Source: Acidisoma cellulosilyticum (GTDB taxonomy: Bacteria; Pseudomonadota; Alphaproteobacteria; Acetobacterales; Acetobacteraceae). Taken from it: a stretch of 64,000 bases of DNA. The number at the start of each line of letters is the position of its first letter. The first letter of the stretch is position 1. Made by a program: the position numbers and the translations under genes. The notes beneath the pieces are model-generated. The model was not told where the DNA came from, did not search any database, and worked only from the letters and a program-made list of their open reading frames with translations. Positions 19,395-30,002 of this stretch are shown piece after piece. The stretch lies in NCBI RefSeq assembly GCF_020621385.1, contig NZ_JAESVA010000001.1, positions 496,001-560,000 on the forward strand. The letters are read 5' to 3'.

Positions 19395-20786
19395 CTAACT
19401 CCGCTCGTCGATGGTGACGCCTAGCTGCTTGAGCTTCCGATGCAGCGCGCTGCGTTCCATGCCGACGAAAGCGGCGGTCTTGCTGATATTGCCGCCGAGG
19501 CGCAGCAGCTGCGCCTGCAGATACTGAATCTCGAACAGGTCGCGCGCTTCGCGCAGCGTCAGACCCATCATATCTGCCCCCGAATCCATGCTCAGCAGCT
19601 TGGGCGCATGGGCACCGACTTCCGCCGGCAAGACTTCCGCGCGGATCGGATCGGCCGGACTGCCCGGCGCCATGATCAGCAGCCAATCCATCAGATTGCG
19701 CAGCTGGCGGACATTGCCCGGCCAATCATAGGCCTGCAGCGCCGTCATGGCGTCCGGCGCCAATTCGCGCGGCGCCATGCCTGCATTCTCCGCCGCCCGG
19801 ACGAGGAAATATTCGGCCAGCATCGGCACATCCTCGCGCCGCTGCCGCAGGGCCGGCACCTGCAAGGGCACGACCGCAAGCCGGTAATACAGGTCCTCGC
19901 GGAAACGCCCGGCTGCGATCTCGGCCTGCAGATCGCGGTTTGTGGTCGCGATGACGCGCACATCGACACTCACGCGGGACGAGCCGCCGACCCGCTGAAA
20001 GGCCTGATCCTGCAAGGCGCGCACGATCTTGCCCTGGGTTTCCAGCGGCATGTCCGCCACCTCATCCAGCAATAGCGTGCCGCCATGGGCCCGTTCCAGA
20101 ACGCCGGCACGCCGCGGCTCGCGATCCGGGCCCGTCGTCGCCTCCACCCCGAACAGCTCATCCTCGAAGCGGCTCGGGTTCAGCGTCGCGCAGTTCAAGG
20201 CGACGAAAGGCTGGTCCGAGCGGCGGGACAGCGCATGCACCATGCGCGCCGCCACTTCCTTGCCGACACCCGCAGGTCCGCTAATCAGCACACGCGAGCC
20301 GGTCGGCGCCACCCGCTCGATCGCGCCGCGCAGCCCCTGCATGGGCGCGCTTTCGCCCAGCAGACTGTTCTCGGCGCCGATGCGCAGCTTCAACTCGGCA
20401 TTCTCAGCCGCCAGACGCGCCGCTTCCAACGCGCGGCGCACCATCAACAGCAGACGATCGGACTTGAACGGCTTTTCGATGAAGTCGTAGGCACCCTTCT
20501 GGATTGCCGTCACCGCCGTCTCGATCGTGCCATGGCCGGAGATCATCATCACCGGGACGCGCGGCTCCTCACGGCACAGGACATCGAGGATGCCCAGACC
20601 GTCGAGGCGGGAATTGCGCAGCCAGATATCGAGAACGACCATGCTGGGGCGCCGCCCCTGGAAGGACGCGATCGCCTCGTCCGCGTTGGACGCCTGACGG
20701 GTATTGTAGCCCTCGTCGCGCAGGATGCCGTCGATGAGCATCCGGATGTCCGGCTCATCATCGACGATCAGAATATCAGCCGCCAT
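19395..20786 (-). CDS. ntrX: Nitrogen assimilation response regulator NtrX
   Basis: Response regulator partner of NtrY, 463 residues. Receiver domain has acidic D9/D10 and phospho-acceptor D53 (VVLDIWL); a central AAA+ domain follows with Walker A SGPAGVGKEV near 168-177, then LLLDEVADMP; a Fis-type HTH ends the protein (AAFVGMERSALHRKLKQLG). Where sigma-54 activators carry GAFTGA, this protein has ELFGVEATTGPDREPRRAG: the loop is degenerate, as noted for NtrX of other alphaproteobacteria, suggesting sigma-54-independent action. It overlaps the end of ntrY by 11 bases and is the last gene of the dusB-ntrBC-ntrYX operon. Confidence 0.93.
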   Translation of the reverse strand: MAADILIVDDEPDIRMLIDGILRDEGYNTRQASNADEAIASFQGRRPSMVVLDIWLRNSRLDGLGILDVLCREEPRVPVMMISGHGTIETAVTAIQKGAYDFIEKPFKSDRLLLMVRRALEAARLAAENAELKLRIGAENSLLGESAPMQGLRGAIERVAPTGSRVLISGPAGVGKEVAARMVHALSRRSDQPFVALNCATLNPSRFEDELFGVEATTGPDREPRRAGVLERAHGGTLLLDEVADMPLETQGKIVRALQDQAFQRVGGSSRVSVDVRVIATTNRDLQAEIAAGRFREDLYYRLAVVPLQVPALRQRREDVPMLAEYFLVRAAENAGMAPRELAPDAMTALQAYDWPGNVRQLRNLMDWLLIMAPGSPADPIRAEVLPAEVGAHAPKLLSMDSGADMMGLTLREARDLFEIQYLQAQLLRLGGNISKTAAFVGMERSALHRKLKQLGVTIDERS

Positions 20787-23040
20787 TATCCCTCGCCACG
20801 ATCAGCTCGGCCGTATCTTGTCTGGTATCCGCCGGAAGAACCAGGGTCGCCACGGCACCCGGACCGGGCTTCCGGTCCTCTAGAATCAGTTTACCGTCAT
20901 GATCTTCCATCACCTTTTTGACGATGGCGAGACCAAGGCCGGTGCCCTTCGCCTTTGTAGTTACGTAGGGTTCGGTCAACTGGTTGCGCTCGGCCTCCGG
21001 CAAGCCGATGCCGTCATCCGCCACGCTGATATGGACCTCCGACCCCTGCTGTGAAACGGTCAGGATGATATTTCCTGCGCCGTCACGGGTCGCGATGGCA
21101 TCGGCCGCATTCTGCAACAGATTGGTCAAGGCCTGGCCGATCAGGCGCTGATCCAGACGGGCCGTGAGGCCGCCGGCCGGAATCTCCGCCGTGAAATTGA
21201 TGTCGGGCCGCGCATGCTGCTGCAGCATCAGCGCATCCCGCGCGACCTGGCCGACATCCTCTGCATGGATCACCGGCTGCGGCATGCGCGCAAAGGCTGA
21301 GAATTCATCCACCATCCGTCCGATATCGCCGACCTGCCGCACGATAGTGTCCGCGCATTGCACGAATGTTTCTTTATCGGAGGTGATTTCCGCCAGAAAG
21401 CGGCGCTTCAGCCGCTCGGCGGACAGCTGGATGGGTGTCAGCGGATTCTTGATCTCATGCGCGATGCGCCTTGCGACATCCGACCAAGCCGCTTTGCGCT
21501 GGGCGGAGGCGAGCTCGGTGATGTCATCGAAGGTGATGACGAAACCATCGACACGGTCTTCCGTCATCTCGGCACCGAGACGCGCATTGAGCAGACGGTG
21601 CTGGCCCGGGCCCCCGATCGCGATCTCGGCCCGGCGCGGCCGGTCCGGCGTCGTCCGCACCGTCTCGATCAAGGTCGCGAATTCCGGCACGACCTCCTCC
21701 AACGGCCGGCCGAGGGCGGCCATCATATCGACGCCGAGCAGCGTGGAGGCCGCGCGGTTCGGCAGCTCGATCCGGCAATTACGGTCAAGCCCGATCACAC
21801 CGGCGGAAACCCCGCCCAGCACGGCTTCCGTGAAGCGCCGCCGCTCGTCGATCTGGCTATAGGCGCGCATCAGTTCGGACCGCTGGGCATCCAGCTGCCC
21901 GGTCATGCGGTTGAAGGCGCGGGTCAGGCCGGCGACCTCGTCCTCGCGCCGGCTTTCCGGCAGGCGCACGGCCAGATCGCCCGCGCGGATGCGTTCCGCC
22001 GCGCGGATCAGACGGCCCACCGGTCGCGCGATCTGATTGGCAAAGACGAGACCGACGAGGATGGAGGCTGAGAGCACCAGCAGCGCCACCATCGCGAAAA
22101 TGACGACGAAGGTGATCTGCAAACTATGCCGGTTCGATTCCAGCCGGTGATAGGCCTGCACCGCCGCCGCCGTATTCGCCATATGCGCCAGGATCGAGGG
22201 ATCGACCGGCTTCTGGATCAGCAGCATCAGCGGCGGCGTGGAGGCAAGCTGGATCAGCCCGCTGACCGTCGTCCCGTCCTTGGACCCCAGCACGACGACG
22301 TCACCGTTATGGGCGGTCGAGATCGCCCAGGCCGGCGGCAGGCCAGTGGCGATGCCGCTCATGAAACCGGCAGAGGCGACCACCTGCCCGTTGGAGGGCT
22401 CGAACACCACGGCCTCGGTCAACCCGCGCAGCGAGACCTGGGTTTCCAGGAACTGGCCGAAATTCGAAATATCGGTGGTCAAAAACGGACCGGCGCGCGC
22501 CATGTCATCGGCCATGGCGAAGGCGTCGGTGCGGATTTCGTCCTTATGTTCGGTCAGATAGCCTTGGGCCACCTGCATGCTCTCATCCAGCGCGGTGCTG
22601 ACGCGGTGGTTGAACCAGGCCTGGATGCCGAGCTGAAAGAAGATCGTCGCGAAGATCGCGACGACGATCGTGGGGGTGACGGCCACGACGCTGAACAGCA
22701 ATACCAGCTGCGCCTGCATGCGCGCCCCCGCCAGACCGCGACGGCGATCCAGATAGACATGCACGACGCGCACCGACACCGCGATGACCAGCAGCATCAG
22801 CACGATGAAATTGGCCGGCACGAGCGAGATGATCGCCCGGTGACTGAGGCCGAGCGACGAACCGCCGGACAGCACGACGAAGGAGCCGATGGCCAGCAGC
22901 ACCGCCACCATGGCCAGAAGCAGGGTCACGGTCTTGCCGAAGACCACGCGCAAAACCAGACGCAGGCGCGGCCATTTTTTGCTTATGGGCCCCTCGTCAC
23001 CGACAAGAGGCATGGAGGCTGGCGTATTGCTGATCAGCAT
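20776..23040 (-). CDS. ntrY: Nitrogen regulation sensor histidine kinase NtrY
   Basis: Membrane sensor kinase of 754 residues. Hydrophobic helices lie at about 35-58, 70-95 and 108-138, a periplasmic sensor loop of roughly 150-305, and another helix at 308-335. Then HAMP (about 335-388), PAS (about 405-510), the phospho-acceptor H528 in [16 protein letters not shown], and an ATPase domain with NLLQNAADA, DDGIGLP and TGLGLAIV. It phosphorylates NtrX in nitrogen and redox signalling. It starts 55 bases after ntrC. Confidence 0.94.
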   Translation of the reverse strand: MLISNTPASMPLVGDEGPISKKWPRLRLVLRVVFGKTVTLLLAMVAVLLAIGSFVVLSGGSSLGLSHRAIISLVPANFIVLMLLVIAVSVRVVHVYLDRRRGLAGARMQAQLVLLFSVVAVTPTIVVAIFATIFFQLGIQAWFNHRVSTALDESMQVAQGYLTEHKDEIRTDAFAMADDMARAGPFLTTDISNFGQFLETQVSLRGLTEAVVFEPSNGQVVASAGFMSGIATGLPPAWAISTAHNGDVVVLGSKDGTTVSGLIQLASTPPLMLLIQKPVDPSILAHMANTAAAVQAYHRLESNRHSLQITFVVIFAMVALLVLSASILVGLVFANQIARPVGRLIRAAERIRAGDLAVRLPESRREDEVAGLTRAFNRMTGQLDAQRSELMRAYSQIDERRRFTEAVLGGVSAGVIGLDRNCRIELPNRAASTLLGVDMMAALGRPLEEVVPEFATLIETVRTTPDRPRRAEIAIGGPGQHRLLNARLGAEMTEDRVDGFVITFDDITELASAQRKAAWSDVARRIAHEIKNPLTPIQLSAERLKRRFLAEITSDKETFVQCADTIVRQVGDIGRMVDEFSAFARMPQPVIHAEDVGQVARDALMLQQHARPDINFTAEIPAGGLTARLDQRLIGQALTNLLQNAADAIATRDGAGNIILTVSQQGSEVHISVADDGIGLPEAERNQLTEPYVTTKAKGTGLGLAIVKKVMEDHDGKLILEDRKPGPGAVATLVLPADTRQDTAELIVARDNGG

Positions 23041-23095
23041 GGGCGCAGTTTAACCCGAACCCGGCCGATTGGACAAAGCGCTGGCCGCACCCTGG

Positions 23096-24541
23096 TCAGG
23101 CGACGCCGCGGACGACCGGCACTTCCAGATCACGAATTTTCTTGCGCAGCGTATTGCGGTTCAGCCCAAGCATGGCGGCGGCCTTGATCTGGTTGCCGCG
23201 CGTTGCCAGCAGCGTCAGCTGAATCAGCGGCCGCTCGACCTCCGCGATGACGCGGTCATAGATGTCGTTACCGACAAGCCCTTCCTCATGGGCCGCCAGA
23301 AACTGGCGGATATGACGCTCCATGGCGCGGGCCAAAGGCTCGGCCGTCTCACCACCGGCATCCTCGACGGTCATGACCGTCTCTGTCAGCTCACGGTCCA
23401 GCGCGTCCGCCGAGATGGTCTCCTCGGCATGGAGGGCGGCCAGACGACGCATCAAATTCTCAAGCTCGCGCACATTGCCGGGCCAGCGATAAGCCCGCAG
23501 CCGATCGACCGCGCCACTGTCGAGCGACTTGAAGGGCAGACCGTCGGCGCGCGCCTTATCCAGAAAATGACGGGCGAGCAAAGGAATATCCTCCACCCGC
23601 TCGCGCAGCGGCGGCAGGCGGATGGGCACGACATTCAGGCGATAGAACAAATCTTCGCGGAACAGGCCCTGGCGGATGGCGGCCCGCAGGTCACGATGGG
23701 TGGCCGCGATGATGCGCACATTGGCGCGCACCGGCTGACGTCCACCGACGGCGGTGAACTCGCCTTCCTGCAGCACGCGCAGCAAACGGGTCTGCGCCTC
23801 CTGCGGCATATCACCGATCTCGTCCAGAAACAGCGTGCCGCCGGCCGCCTGTTCGAAACGGCCCTGATTGCGGCTGGTGGCGCCGGTAAAAGCGCCGCGC
23901 TCATGCCCGAACAGCTCGCTTTCGATCAGCTCGCGCGGGATCGCCGCCATATTGATGGCGACGAAAGGCCCGCCGCGACGGCGCCCGTAATCATGCAGCG
24001 CACGGGCTACCAGCTCCTTACCGGTGCCCGATTCGCCATTGATCATGACGGTGAGGTCGGTCGTCGTCAGACGCGCGACGGTGCGGTAGATTTCCTGCAT
24101 CGCGGCACTGCGGCCGATCAGCGGCAGACGTTCATCCGCATCGCGCGGCTCGGGCGGCGGCTGGTCACCGGCAGCCGTCGGCGAGGCAAGCGCGCGGGCC
24201 ACGACCGCCAGCAGCTCCCGCAGATCGAAGGGCTTGGGCAGATATTCGAAAGCACCGCGCTGGGTCGCCTTCACCGCCGTCATCAGCGTCGACTGCGCGC
24301 TCATCACGACGACGCGCAGATCGGGCCGCACGCGGCGGATGCGGGGGATCAGGTCCAGCCCATTCTCATCCGGCATCATGACGTCGGTGATGACGAGATC
24401 GCCCTCGCCGTCCTCCACCCAGCGCCACAAGGTCGCGGCATTGCCGGTGGTGCGGACCTGATAGCCTGAGCGGCCAAGCGCCTGGGTCAGCACAGTCCGG
24501 ATCGACCGGTCATCGTCAGCAATCAGAACGGTCGGCGTCAT
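23096..24541 (-). CDS. ntrC: Nitrogen regulation response regulator NtrC
   Basis: Sigma-54-dependent activator of nitrogen assimilation genes, 481 residues. Receiver with D53 ([13 protein letters not shown]), AAA+ domain with Walker [10 protein letters not shown] and intact sigma-54 contact loop GAFTGA ([19 protein letters not shown]), [10 protein letters not shown], and a C-terminal Fis-type HTH ([16 protein letters not shown]). The start ATG overlaps the ntrB stop by one base. The intact GAFTGA contrasts with NtrX in the same operon. Confidence 0.96.
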   Translation of the reverse strand: MTPTVLIADDDRSIRTVLTQALGRSGYQVRTTGNAATLWRWVEDGEGDLVITDVMMPDENGLDLIPRIRRVRPDLRVVVMSAQSTLMTAVKATQRGAFEYLPKPFDLRELLAVVARALASPTAAGDQPPPEPRDADERLPLIGRSAAMQEIYRTVARLTTTDLTVMINGESGTGKELVARALHDYGRRRGGPFVAINMAAIPRELIESELFGHERGAFTGATSRNQGRFEQAAGGTLFLDEIGDMPQEAQTRLLRVLQEGEFTAVGGRQPVRANVRIIAATHRDLRAAIRQGLFREDLFYRLNVVPIRLPPLRERVEDIPLLARHFLDKARADGLPFKSLDSGAVDRLRAYRWPGNVRELENLMRRLAALHAEETISADALDRELTETVMTVEDAGGETAEPLARAMERHIRQFLAAHEEGLVGNDIYDRVIAEVERPLIQLTLLATRGNQIKAAAMLGLNRNTLRKKIRDLEVPVVRGVA

Positions 24542-25701
24542 TACTGGGCATCCTCCTCGGCAAGCATCGGCAGATGCAGCCGGAATTCGGTACGTCCGGG
24601 ACGGCTCTCAACCTCGATCAAACCGCCATGGTCGGCGATGATCTTGGCGACAAGGGCGAGGCCCAGGCCCTGTCCGGACGGTTTAGAGCTGACGAAGGGT
24701 TCGAACAGATGCGGACGGATATCCTCGGGGATTCCGGGTCCGTTATCGCGCACCACCACCAGCAGCGGCAGCTCCACGCGATTATCCGAGTCGGAGGTCG
24801 GGTTCGCGAGCCTGAGACCATGCTGATAGCGGGTGATCAGGGTGATCTCGCTTTCCAGCGCTCCACCCGCGATCAGCGCATCCGCCGCGTTCTTCACGAG
24901 GTTGAGCAGCACCTGCACCAGCTGGTCGCGATTGCCCCAGACGGAGGGTAAAGACGGGTCATAGCTTTCGCTGAAGCGCAGACCGTCGCCGAAGCCACTG
25001 CGCGCCACGCGCCGCACATGCTCCAGCACGCGGTGGATATTCACCGCCTCCATCGCGACCGGCTTTTCGCCGAAGACTTCCATGCGATCGACCAGGGCAC
25101 GGATACGGTCGGCCTCCTCGCGGATCAGCACCGTCAGTTCCTGATCCGTTTCAGCGACGCTGCTTTCCAGCAGCTGTGCCGCGCCGCGAATGCCGGACAG
25201 CGGATTCTTGATCTCATGCGCCAGGATCGCCGCCATGCCGGTGATACTGCGCGCTGCATTGCGCGCCGCGATCTGGCGGTCTAGCGAGCGGACGGTGTTC
25301 CCATCCTGCAGGATCAGCAAGACGCTGCCCGGGTCTTCCGACAGCGTCGTGCCTTGGACGCTGATGCCCTTCTTGCTCAGCCGCGGACCGTCGAAGGACA
25401 GGTCGTGATCGGCGATCGAGGTCGCGCCGGTGCGCAACTGCCCGACCATCAGGAACAGCGGACTGTCCTCGGGCAGAACATCATCCAGCGACAGCTGGGC
25501 CAATTGCGGGAAGGACAGGCCCAGAAACTGCTCGGCCGCCGGATTGGCATAGGTGAAGCGGTTTTCTTCCGAGAGCACGACGACCGCGACCGGCATCGCG
25601 GCCAGGATGCTGACCGCTTCCGGCAATTGTGTGGTCGGCACGGGGCTGCGCCGCACGACCGACAGGACCGTGCGGCGGACCGCCTTGGTGACACCGCTCA
25701 T
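24541..25701 (-). CDS. ntrB: Nitrogen regulation histidine kinase/phosphatase NtrB
   Basis: Soluble two-component kinase of 386 residues that phosphorylates or dephosphorylates NtrC in response to PII. A PAS domain spans about 30-140 ([25 protein letters not shown]), H162 in [21 protein letters not shown] is the phospho-acceptor, and the ATPase part has [18 protein letters not shown] and [10 protein letters not shown]. It starts one base after dusB ends (25701 vs 25703), so translation is probably coupled. Confidence 0.95.
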   Translation of the reverse strand: MSGVTKAVRRTVLSVVRRSPVPTTQLPEAVSILAAMPVAVVVLSEENRFTYANPAAEQFLGLSFPQLAQLSLDDVLPEDSPLFLMVGQLRTGATSIADHDLSFDGPRLSKKGISVQGTTLSEDPGSVLLILQDGNTVRSLDRQIAARNAARSITGMAAILAHEIKNPLSGIRGAAQLLESSVAETDQELTVLIREEADRIRALVDRMEVFGEKPVAMEAVNIHRVLEHVRRVARSGFGDGLRFSESYDPSLPSVWGNRDQLVQVLLNLVKNAADALIAGGALESEITLITRYQHGLRLANPTSDSDNRVELPLLVVVRDNGPGIPEDIRPHLFEPFVSSKPSGQGLGLALVAKIIADHGGLIEVESRPGRTEFRLHLPMLAEEDAQ

Positions 25702-25702
25702 A

Positions 25703-26803
25703 TCAGGCGGCCTCGGCGAGCATGACGGATTTGTCAGGCGCCGGCGCCTCTACCCCGCGTTCAATCAGCGGGTCGAGGAAGCCATGGATAAGGCCCACGG
25801 CCGTCGCGCGGTCGGCCGCCCGCATGATCTGGGAGCGGAATTCGGCCGAACCCGGCAGGCCGCGCGAATACCAGGCGACATGCTTGCGGGCGAGACGCAG
25901 GCCCGGAATTTCGCCGAAATGGCTCAGCATAAGCTCGTAATGGGTGAGCAGGATCTGCTTGCGCGCGGCCAGATCAGGTTCGGGGATTTTTTCGCCCGTG
26001 CGCAGATATTCCGCCACATTATGCAGAAACCAGGGCCGGCCGTAGCAGCCGCGACCGATCATGACGCCGTCGGCGCCGGACTGCCGCAGGGCCTCCGCCG
26101 CGTCCTCCTCGACGATGATGTCGCCATTGGCGATCACCGGCAGTTTCACGGCGTCCTTCACTTGCCGGATGAAGGCCCAATCGGCCTGGCCGGTATAGAA
26201 CATCTGGCGCGTGCGGCCATGGATGGTCAGCATGCGGATGCCGCTTTCCTCGGCGATCTTCGCCAGGCGTGGGGCATTGAGGCTGTCATGGTCCCAGCCC
26301 ATGCGCATCTTCAGCGTCACCGGCACATCGACCGCGCGCGCTGTCGCTTCCAGAATGCGGGCAGCGCCGATCTCGTCCTTCATCAGGGCGGAGCCGGCCA
26401 TCTGGCCAACCGCGACCTTTTTCACCGGGCAGCCGAAATTGATGTCGATGATATTGGCGCCGAGCCCCACCGCAATCCGCGCGGCCTCGGCCATCGCAGC
26501 CGGGTCGCAGCCGGCAAGCTGGATGGAATTGGGGGACCCGCCGGCGCCACCGCCCTCGGCGATCTTCGCCATGCGCAGCGTTGCCTGATTTTCCCGCACC
26601 ATCGCCCAGGAGGCGATCATCTCGGACACCACGAGACCGGCGCCGAGGTCACGCGCCATCGTGCGGAACGGCAGGTCCGTCACGCCCGAAAGCGGCGCCA
26701 GGATAACCGGAACCTCGATCACCGGGTTACCGCGACCGCCAAGGGCGATCGGGGACAGCGTCGGGATCAGCGAGGATTGATCTGGAATCGTTCGATTGCC
26801 CAT
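25703..26803 (-). CDS. dusB: tRNA-dihydrouridine synthase B (NifR3)
   Basis: FMN enzyme that reduces uridine to dihydrouridine in tRNA D-loops. Signature blocks are [14 protein letters not shown], the catalytic-cysteine segment [45 protein letters not shown] and [11 protein letters not shown]. From ATG 26803 it has 366 residues, with ~30 more than usual before the fold begins ([21 protein letters not shown]), so a later start may be used. As in other alphaproteobacteria it leads the ntrBC-ntrYX operon. Divergent from ispF. Confidence 0.93.
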   Translation of the reverse strand: MGNRTIPDQSSLIPTLSPIALGGRGNPVIEVPVILAPLSGVTDLPFRTMARDLGAGLVVSEMIASWAMVRENQATLRMAKIAEGGGAGGSPNSIQLAGCDPAAMAEAARIAVGLGANIIDINFGCPVKKVAVGQMAGSALMKDEIGAARILEATARAVDVPVTLKMRMGWDHDSLNAPRLAKIAEESGIRMLTIHGRTRQMFYTGQADWAFIRQVKDAVKLPVIANGDIIVEEDAAEALRQSGADGVMIGRGCYGRPWFLHNVAEYLRTGEKIPEPDLAARKQILLTHYELMLSHFGEIPGLRLARKHVAWYSRGLPGSAEFRSQIMRAADRATAVGLIHGFLDPLIERGVEAPAPDKSVMLAEAA

Positions 26804-26899
26804 AGATTGTGCAGATACAGCACGAGCGGGTTGACGCGCAATCGGGCAGAGACGAGTTTGCGCGCTCCTGCCCCCCTCGCCCGCAATCCAAGGTGACCA

Positions 26900-27424
26900 A
26901 TGACGACGACCTCTGGCCTTCCCTCGCTCGTAACCCGCGTCGGCACGGGTTTTGACGTGCATGTGCTGGAAACCGGGCGGCCGCTCATCCTGTGCGGCGT
27001 GACGGTGCCGCATGAGCAGGGGCTGGCTGGGCATTCGGATGCCGATGTCGGCATCCATGCGCTCTGCGACGCCATCTATGGCGCGCTGGCCGAGGGCGAT
27101 ATCGGCCGTCATTTCCCACCCTCCGAAATGAAGTGGAAGGATGCCGACAGCGCCCGTTTCATGCGCCACGCGGCCGAGCGCATCGCCGCGCGCGGCGGCA
27201 TTCTGGTGAATGCCGATGTCACGCTGATCTGCGAACAGCCGAAAATCACCCCCCATGCGCCGGCGATGATCGCGCGTCTGGCGGAGCTGCTGGGCGTTCC
27301 CGTCTCGCGCATCTCCGTCAAGGCGACGACGACCGAGAAGCTGGGCTTCACCGGCCGGAAGGAAGGCATCGCCGCCCAGGCCGCCGTCTCCATCCTTGTG
27401 CCGCTGGACCACGCAGAAGGCTAA
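26900..27424 (+). CDS. ispF: 2-C-methyl-D-erythritol 2,4-cyclodiphosphate synthase
   Basis: Step five of the non-mevalonate isoprenoid pathway. 174 residues with the zinc-binding [11 protein letters not shown] (D19, H21), [31 protein letters not shown], and the C-terminal [21 protein letters not shown]. Many alphaproteobacteria carry a fused IspDF; here the IspF domain starts about 15 residues into the protein and no IspD domain or gene adjoins it. An 8-base gap leads into epmB. Confidence 0.94.
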   Translation: MTTTSGLPSLVTRVGTGFDVHVLETGRPLILCGVTVPHEQGLAGHSDADVGIHALCDAIYGALAEGDIGRHFPPSEMKWKDADSARFMRHAAERIAARGGILVNADVTLICEQPKITPHAPAMIARLAELLGVPVSRISVKATTTEKLGFTGRKEGIAAQAAVSILVPLDHAEG

Positions 27425-27432
27425 TTGACGCG

Positions 27433-28575
27433 ATGGGTGCCGAGACGATCCGCGATATCGACGGGCTGATCCGTGCGGGTTTCGCGACGGAAGCCGACCG
27501 TCCGGCGCTGACCGAGGTCGGTGAGCGATACGCGATCACCATCTCCGACCGCTTCACGACGTTGATCGAAAGCCCGGACGACGCCATCGGCCGGCAATTC
27601 GTGCCGCATGGCGATGAGCGCATCACCGCCCCGCATGAGAGCCCGGACCCGATCGGCGATGACGCGCTGTCGCCGCTGCCCGGCATCGTCCATCGCTATG
27701 CCGACCGCGTACTGCTGAAGCCGCTGCTGATCTGCCCGGTCTATTGCCGCTTCTGCTTCCGGCGCGAACATGTCGGGCCTGACGGCGGTCTTCTGACCGA
27801 AGCCCAGCTTGCGGCTGCCTATGCCTATATCGAGGCTCTACCGGACCTGCGCGAGGTGATCCTGACCGGGGGTGACCCGCTGATGCTCTCGCCCCGCCGG
27901 ATGGCAGCTATCATGCAGCGCCTGGCCGCGATCCCGCATGTGGAGACGATCCGCATCCATTCCCGCCTGCCGCTGGCCACGCCTGAGCGGCTGACCGAGG
28001 CGATGGCCGATGCGCTGGATGTGGACCGCGCCGTCTGGCTGGTGGTCCACGCCAATCACGCCCGAGAATTTACGCAGGAAGGTGCCGCAGCATTGCGACG
28101 CGTGCAGCGTCGCGGAATTCCCGTCCTGGGCCAATCCGTGCTGCTGCGCGGCGTGAACGATACGTCAGAGGCGCTGGAAGCGCTGTTCCGCGCCATGATC
28201 GCGTCTCGTGTCAAACCCTATTACTTGCATCAGCTGGACGCCGCCCCCGGCACCGCGCGCTTTCATGTGCCGATCAGCGAAGGGCAGGCGTTACTAAGGT
28301 CTCTGCGCGGCCGCGTCACCGGTCTCGCCTGGCCGACCTATGTGCTGGATATCCCGGGCGGCCAGGGCAAGGTGCCGATCGGACCGGACTATCTGCTGGC
28401 CGAAGATCAGGTGCGCGACCCCGCGGGTATCACCCATAGGCTGGGCGCAGCCCGCGCAAGCTTGCCCGCAGATGGCGGAGCGGTTACAAGCCCCGCCTCT
28501 AATCCCGACGATATTGAGAAGTCCGATGAAGCAGCAGGCGAACCTTATCCGCGCCGGCCAGGTGATCGAGCATGA
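27433..28575 (+). CDS. epmB: EF-P lysine 2,3-aminomutase (KamA-like radical SAM protein)
   Basis: Radical SAM, PLP-dependent aminomutase that makes (R)-beta-lysine for attachment to elongation factor P. 380 residues. The cluster motif [11 protein letters not shown] binds the 4Fe-4[17 protein letters not shown] and YYLHQLD...G follow in family order. It lies just ahead of efp, and its last 50 bases overlap the efp start in another frame, strong support for the EpmB assignment over a catabolic lysine aminomutase. The partner ligase EpmA is not in the window. Start ATG 27433; an alternative at about 27424 would nearly abut ispF. Confidence 0.9.
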   Translation: MGAETIRDIDGLIRAGFATEADRPALTEVGERYAITISDRFTTLIESPDDAIGRQFVPHGDERITAPHESPDPIGDDALSPLPGIVHRYADRVLLKPLLICPVYCRFCFRREHVGPDGGLLTEAQLAAAYAYIEALPDLREVILTGGDPLMLSPRRMAAIMQRLAAIPHVETIRIHSRLPLATPERLTEAMADALDVDRAVWLVVHANHAREFTQEGAAALRRVQRRGIPVLGQSVLLRGVNDTSEALEALFRAMIASRVKPYYLHQLDAAPGTARFHVPISEGQALLRSLRGRVTGLAWPTYVLDIPGGQGKVPIGPDYLLAEDQVRDPAGITHRLGAARASLPADGGAVTSPASNPDDIEKSDEAAGEPYPRRPGDRA

Positions 28576-29092
28576 AGGCCGTCGTTGGACGGTTCTGAAG
28601 CAGCAGATCATTACCCCTGGCAAAGGCGGCGCTTTCATTCAGGTCGAAATGCGCGACCTGAAGACCGGCAACAAGACGAACGAGCGCTGGCGCACTGCCG
28701 ATACGGTCGAACGCCTGATGACCGATAACAAGGACTACATCTACTCCTATACCGATGGGGACAATCTTGTTCTCATGGATAAGGAAACTTACGAGCAGAC
28801 CTTGGTCCCGGCCGAGTTGCTGGGCGAAGCGGTCGCCTTCCTGCAGGACAATATGCAGGTCGAGCTTGATCTGGTCGAAGGCGAGGCCGTCGGCATCCAC
28901 CTGCCCTCCTCCGTTATTCTCGAAATCGTCGAAGCCGATCCCGTCGTTAAGGGCCAGACGGCCGCCAGCTCCTACAAGCCGGCCATCCTGTCCAACGGCG
29001 TAAAGACAATGGTCCCGCCCTTCATTGAAAGCGGCGAACGCATCGTGGTGCGCACCGACGACGCTTCCTATGTCGAGCGGGCGAAAAACTGA
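28526..29092 (+). CDS. efp: Translation elongation factor P
   Basis: Relieves ribosome stalling at polyproline stretches. 188 residues, the standard length, with KOW-like N-domain and two OB domains. The modification loop ITPGKGGAF places the target lysine at K33, as expected for EpmAB-type beta-lysylation. The start ATG 28526 lies inside the end of epmB (50-base overlap), implying coupled expression. suhB follows after 15 bases. Confidence 0.96.
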   Translation: MKQQANLIRAGQVIEHEGRRWTVLKQQIITPGKGGAFIQVEMRDLKTGNKTNERWRTADTVERLMTDNKDYIYSYTDGDNLVLMDKETYEQTLVPAELLGEAVAFLQDNMQVELDLVEGEAVGIHLPSSVILEIVEADPVVKGQTAASSYKPAILSNGVKTMVPPFIESGERIVVRTDDASYVERAKN

Positions 29093-29107
29093 CGGTCTGA
29101 CAATCCC

Positions 29108-29935
29108 ATGGCCGCACGCCTCTCCGCCCATCTGACGATTATGGCCAATGCCGCCCAAAAGGCGGCCAAGCAGCTGCTACGCGATTTCAGCGAGGTCGAA
29201 CAGCTTCAGGTCAGCATCAAGGGTCCGTCCGACTTCGTCTCCCAGGCCGATATCCGGGCCGAGGCGACGATCAAACAGGAACTGACCAAGGCCCGCCCCG
29301 GCTATGCCTTCCTCATGGAGGAATCCGGCGCCTCGGGCGGCGACAACTGGACTTGGCGCTGGGTTGTGGACCCGCTGGACGGGACCACTAACTTTTTGCA
29401 CGGCATGCCGCATTGGGCGATTTCGATCGCGCTGGAGCGTCGCCTGCCGGACGGCACGATCGAAATCAATGCTGCTCTCGTCTATGCGCCTTGCACGGAC
29501 GAGATGTTCTGGGCCGAAAAGGGCTCGGGCGCTTTCGTCAACGAGCGTCGGCTGCGCGTGGCCTCCCGGCGCGATTTCAGCCAGGCGGTGTTTGCGACCG
29601 GCATTCCCTTCGCGGTGACGACGCCGCGGCAGCGCCTGTCTTTCGCCCGCACGCTGAGCACGCTGATGCCGCAGGTGGCGGGCATCCGCCGCTTTGGCGC
29701 GGCCTCGCTCGACCTCGCCTGGGTCGCCGCCGGCCGTTTCGATGGCTATTGGGAAATCGGCGTGAAGCCCTGGGATATCGCGGCCGGCATTCTGATCGTG
29801 CGCGAGGCAGGTGGCTATGTGACGACGCCCACCGGCAGCGATCAGATCGCGGATGAGGTGGTCGCCGCCAATCCCGTGCTGCATCCGAAACTGCTGGAAG
29901 CCGTCGCCGACGGTGTCTCAGCCGCCGGCGGCTGA
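29108..29935 (+). CDS. suhB: Inositol monophosphatase family protein (SuhB)
   Basis: Mg2+-dependent phosphatase of 275 residues, also linked in E. coli to rRNA transcription antitermination. Metal-binding motifs are clear: EES near residue 74, WVVDPLDGTTNFLHG near 92-106, and KPWDIAAGILIVREAGG near 218-234. Last gene of the ispF-epmB-efp-suhB run. After it, a hairpin GGCCGCCCT/AGGGTGGCC around 29972-29992 lacks a clear T run. Confidence 0.93.
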   Translation: MAARLSAHLTIMANAAQKAAKQLLRDFSEVEQLQVSIKGPSDFVSQADIRAEATIKQELTKARPGYAFLMEESGASGGDNWTWRWVVDPLDGTTNFLHGMPHWAISIALERRLPDGTIEINAALVYAPCTDEMFWAEKGSGAFVNERRLRVASRRDFSQAVFATGIPFAVTTPRQRLSFARTLSTLMPQVAGIRRFGAASLDLAWVAAGRFDGYWEIGVKPWDIAAGILIVREAGGYVTTPTGSDQIADEVVAANPVLHPKLLEAVADGVSAAGG

Positions 29936-30002
29936 TCCTTACCTAGAAAATCTAGCGTGGCCTCAAGCGTCGGCCGCCCTGCGAAGGGTGGCCGAACTGC
30001 TT

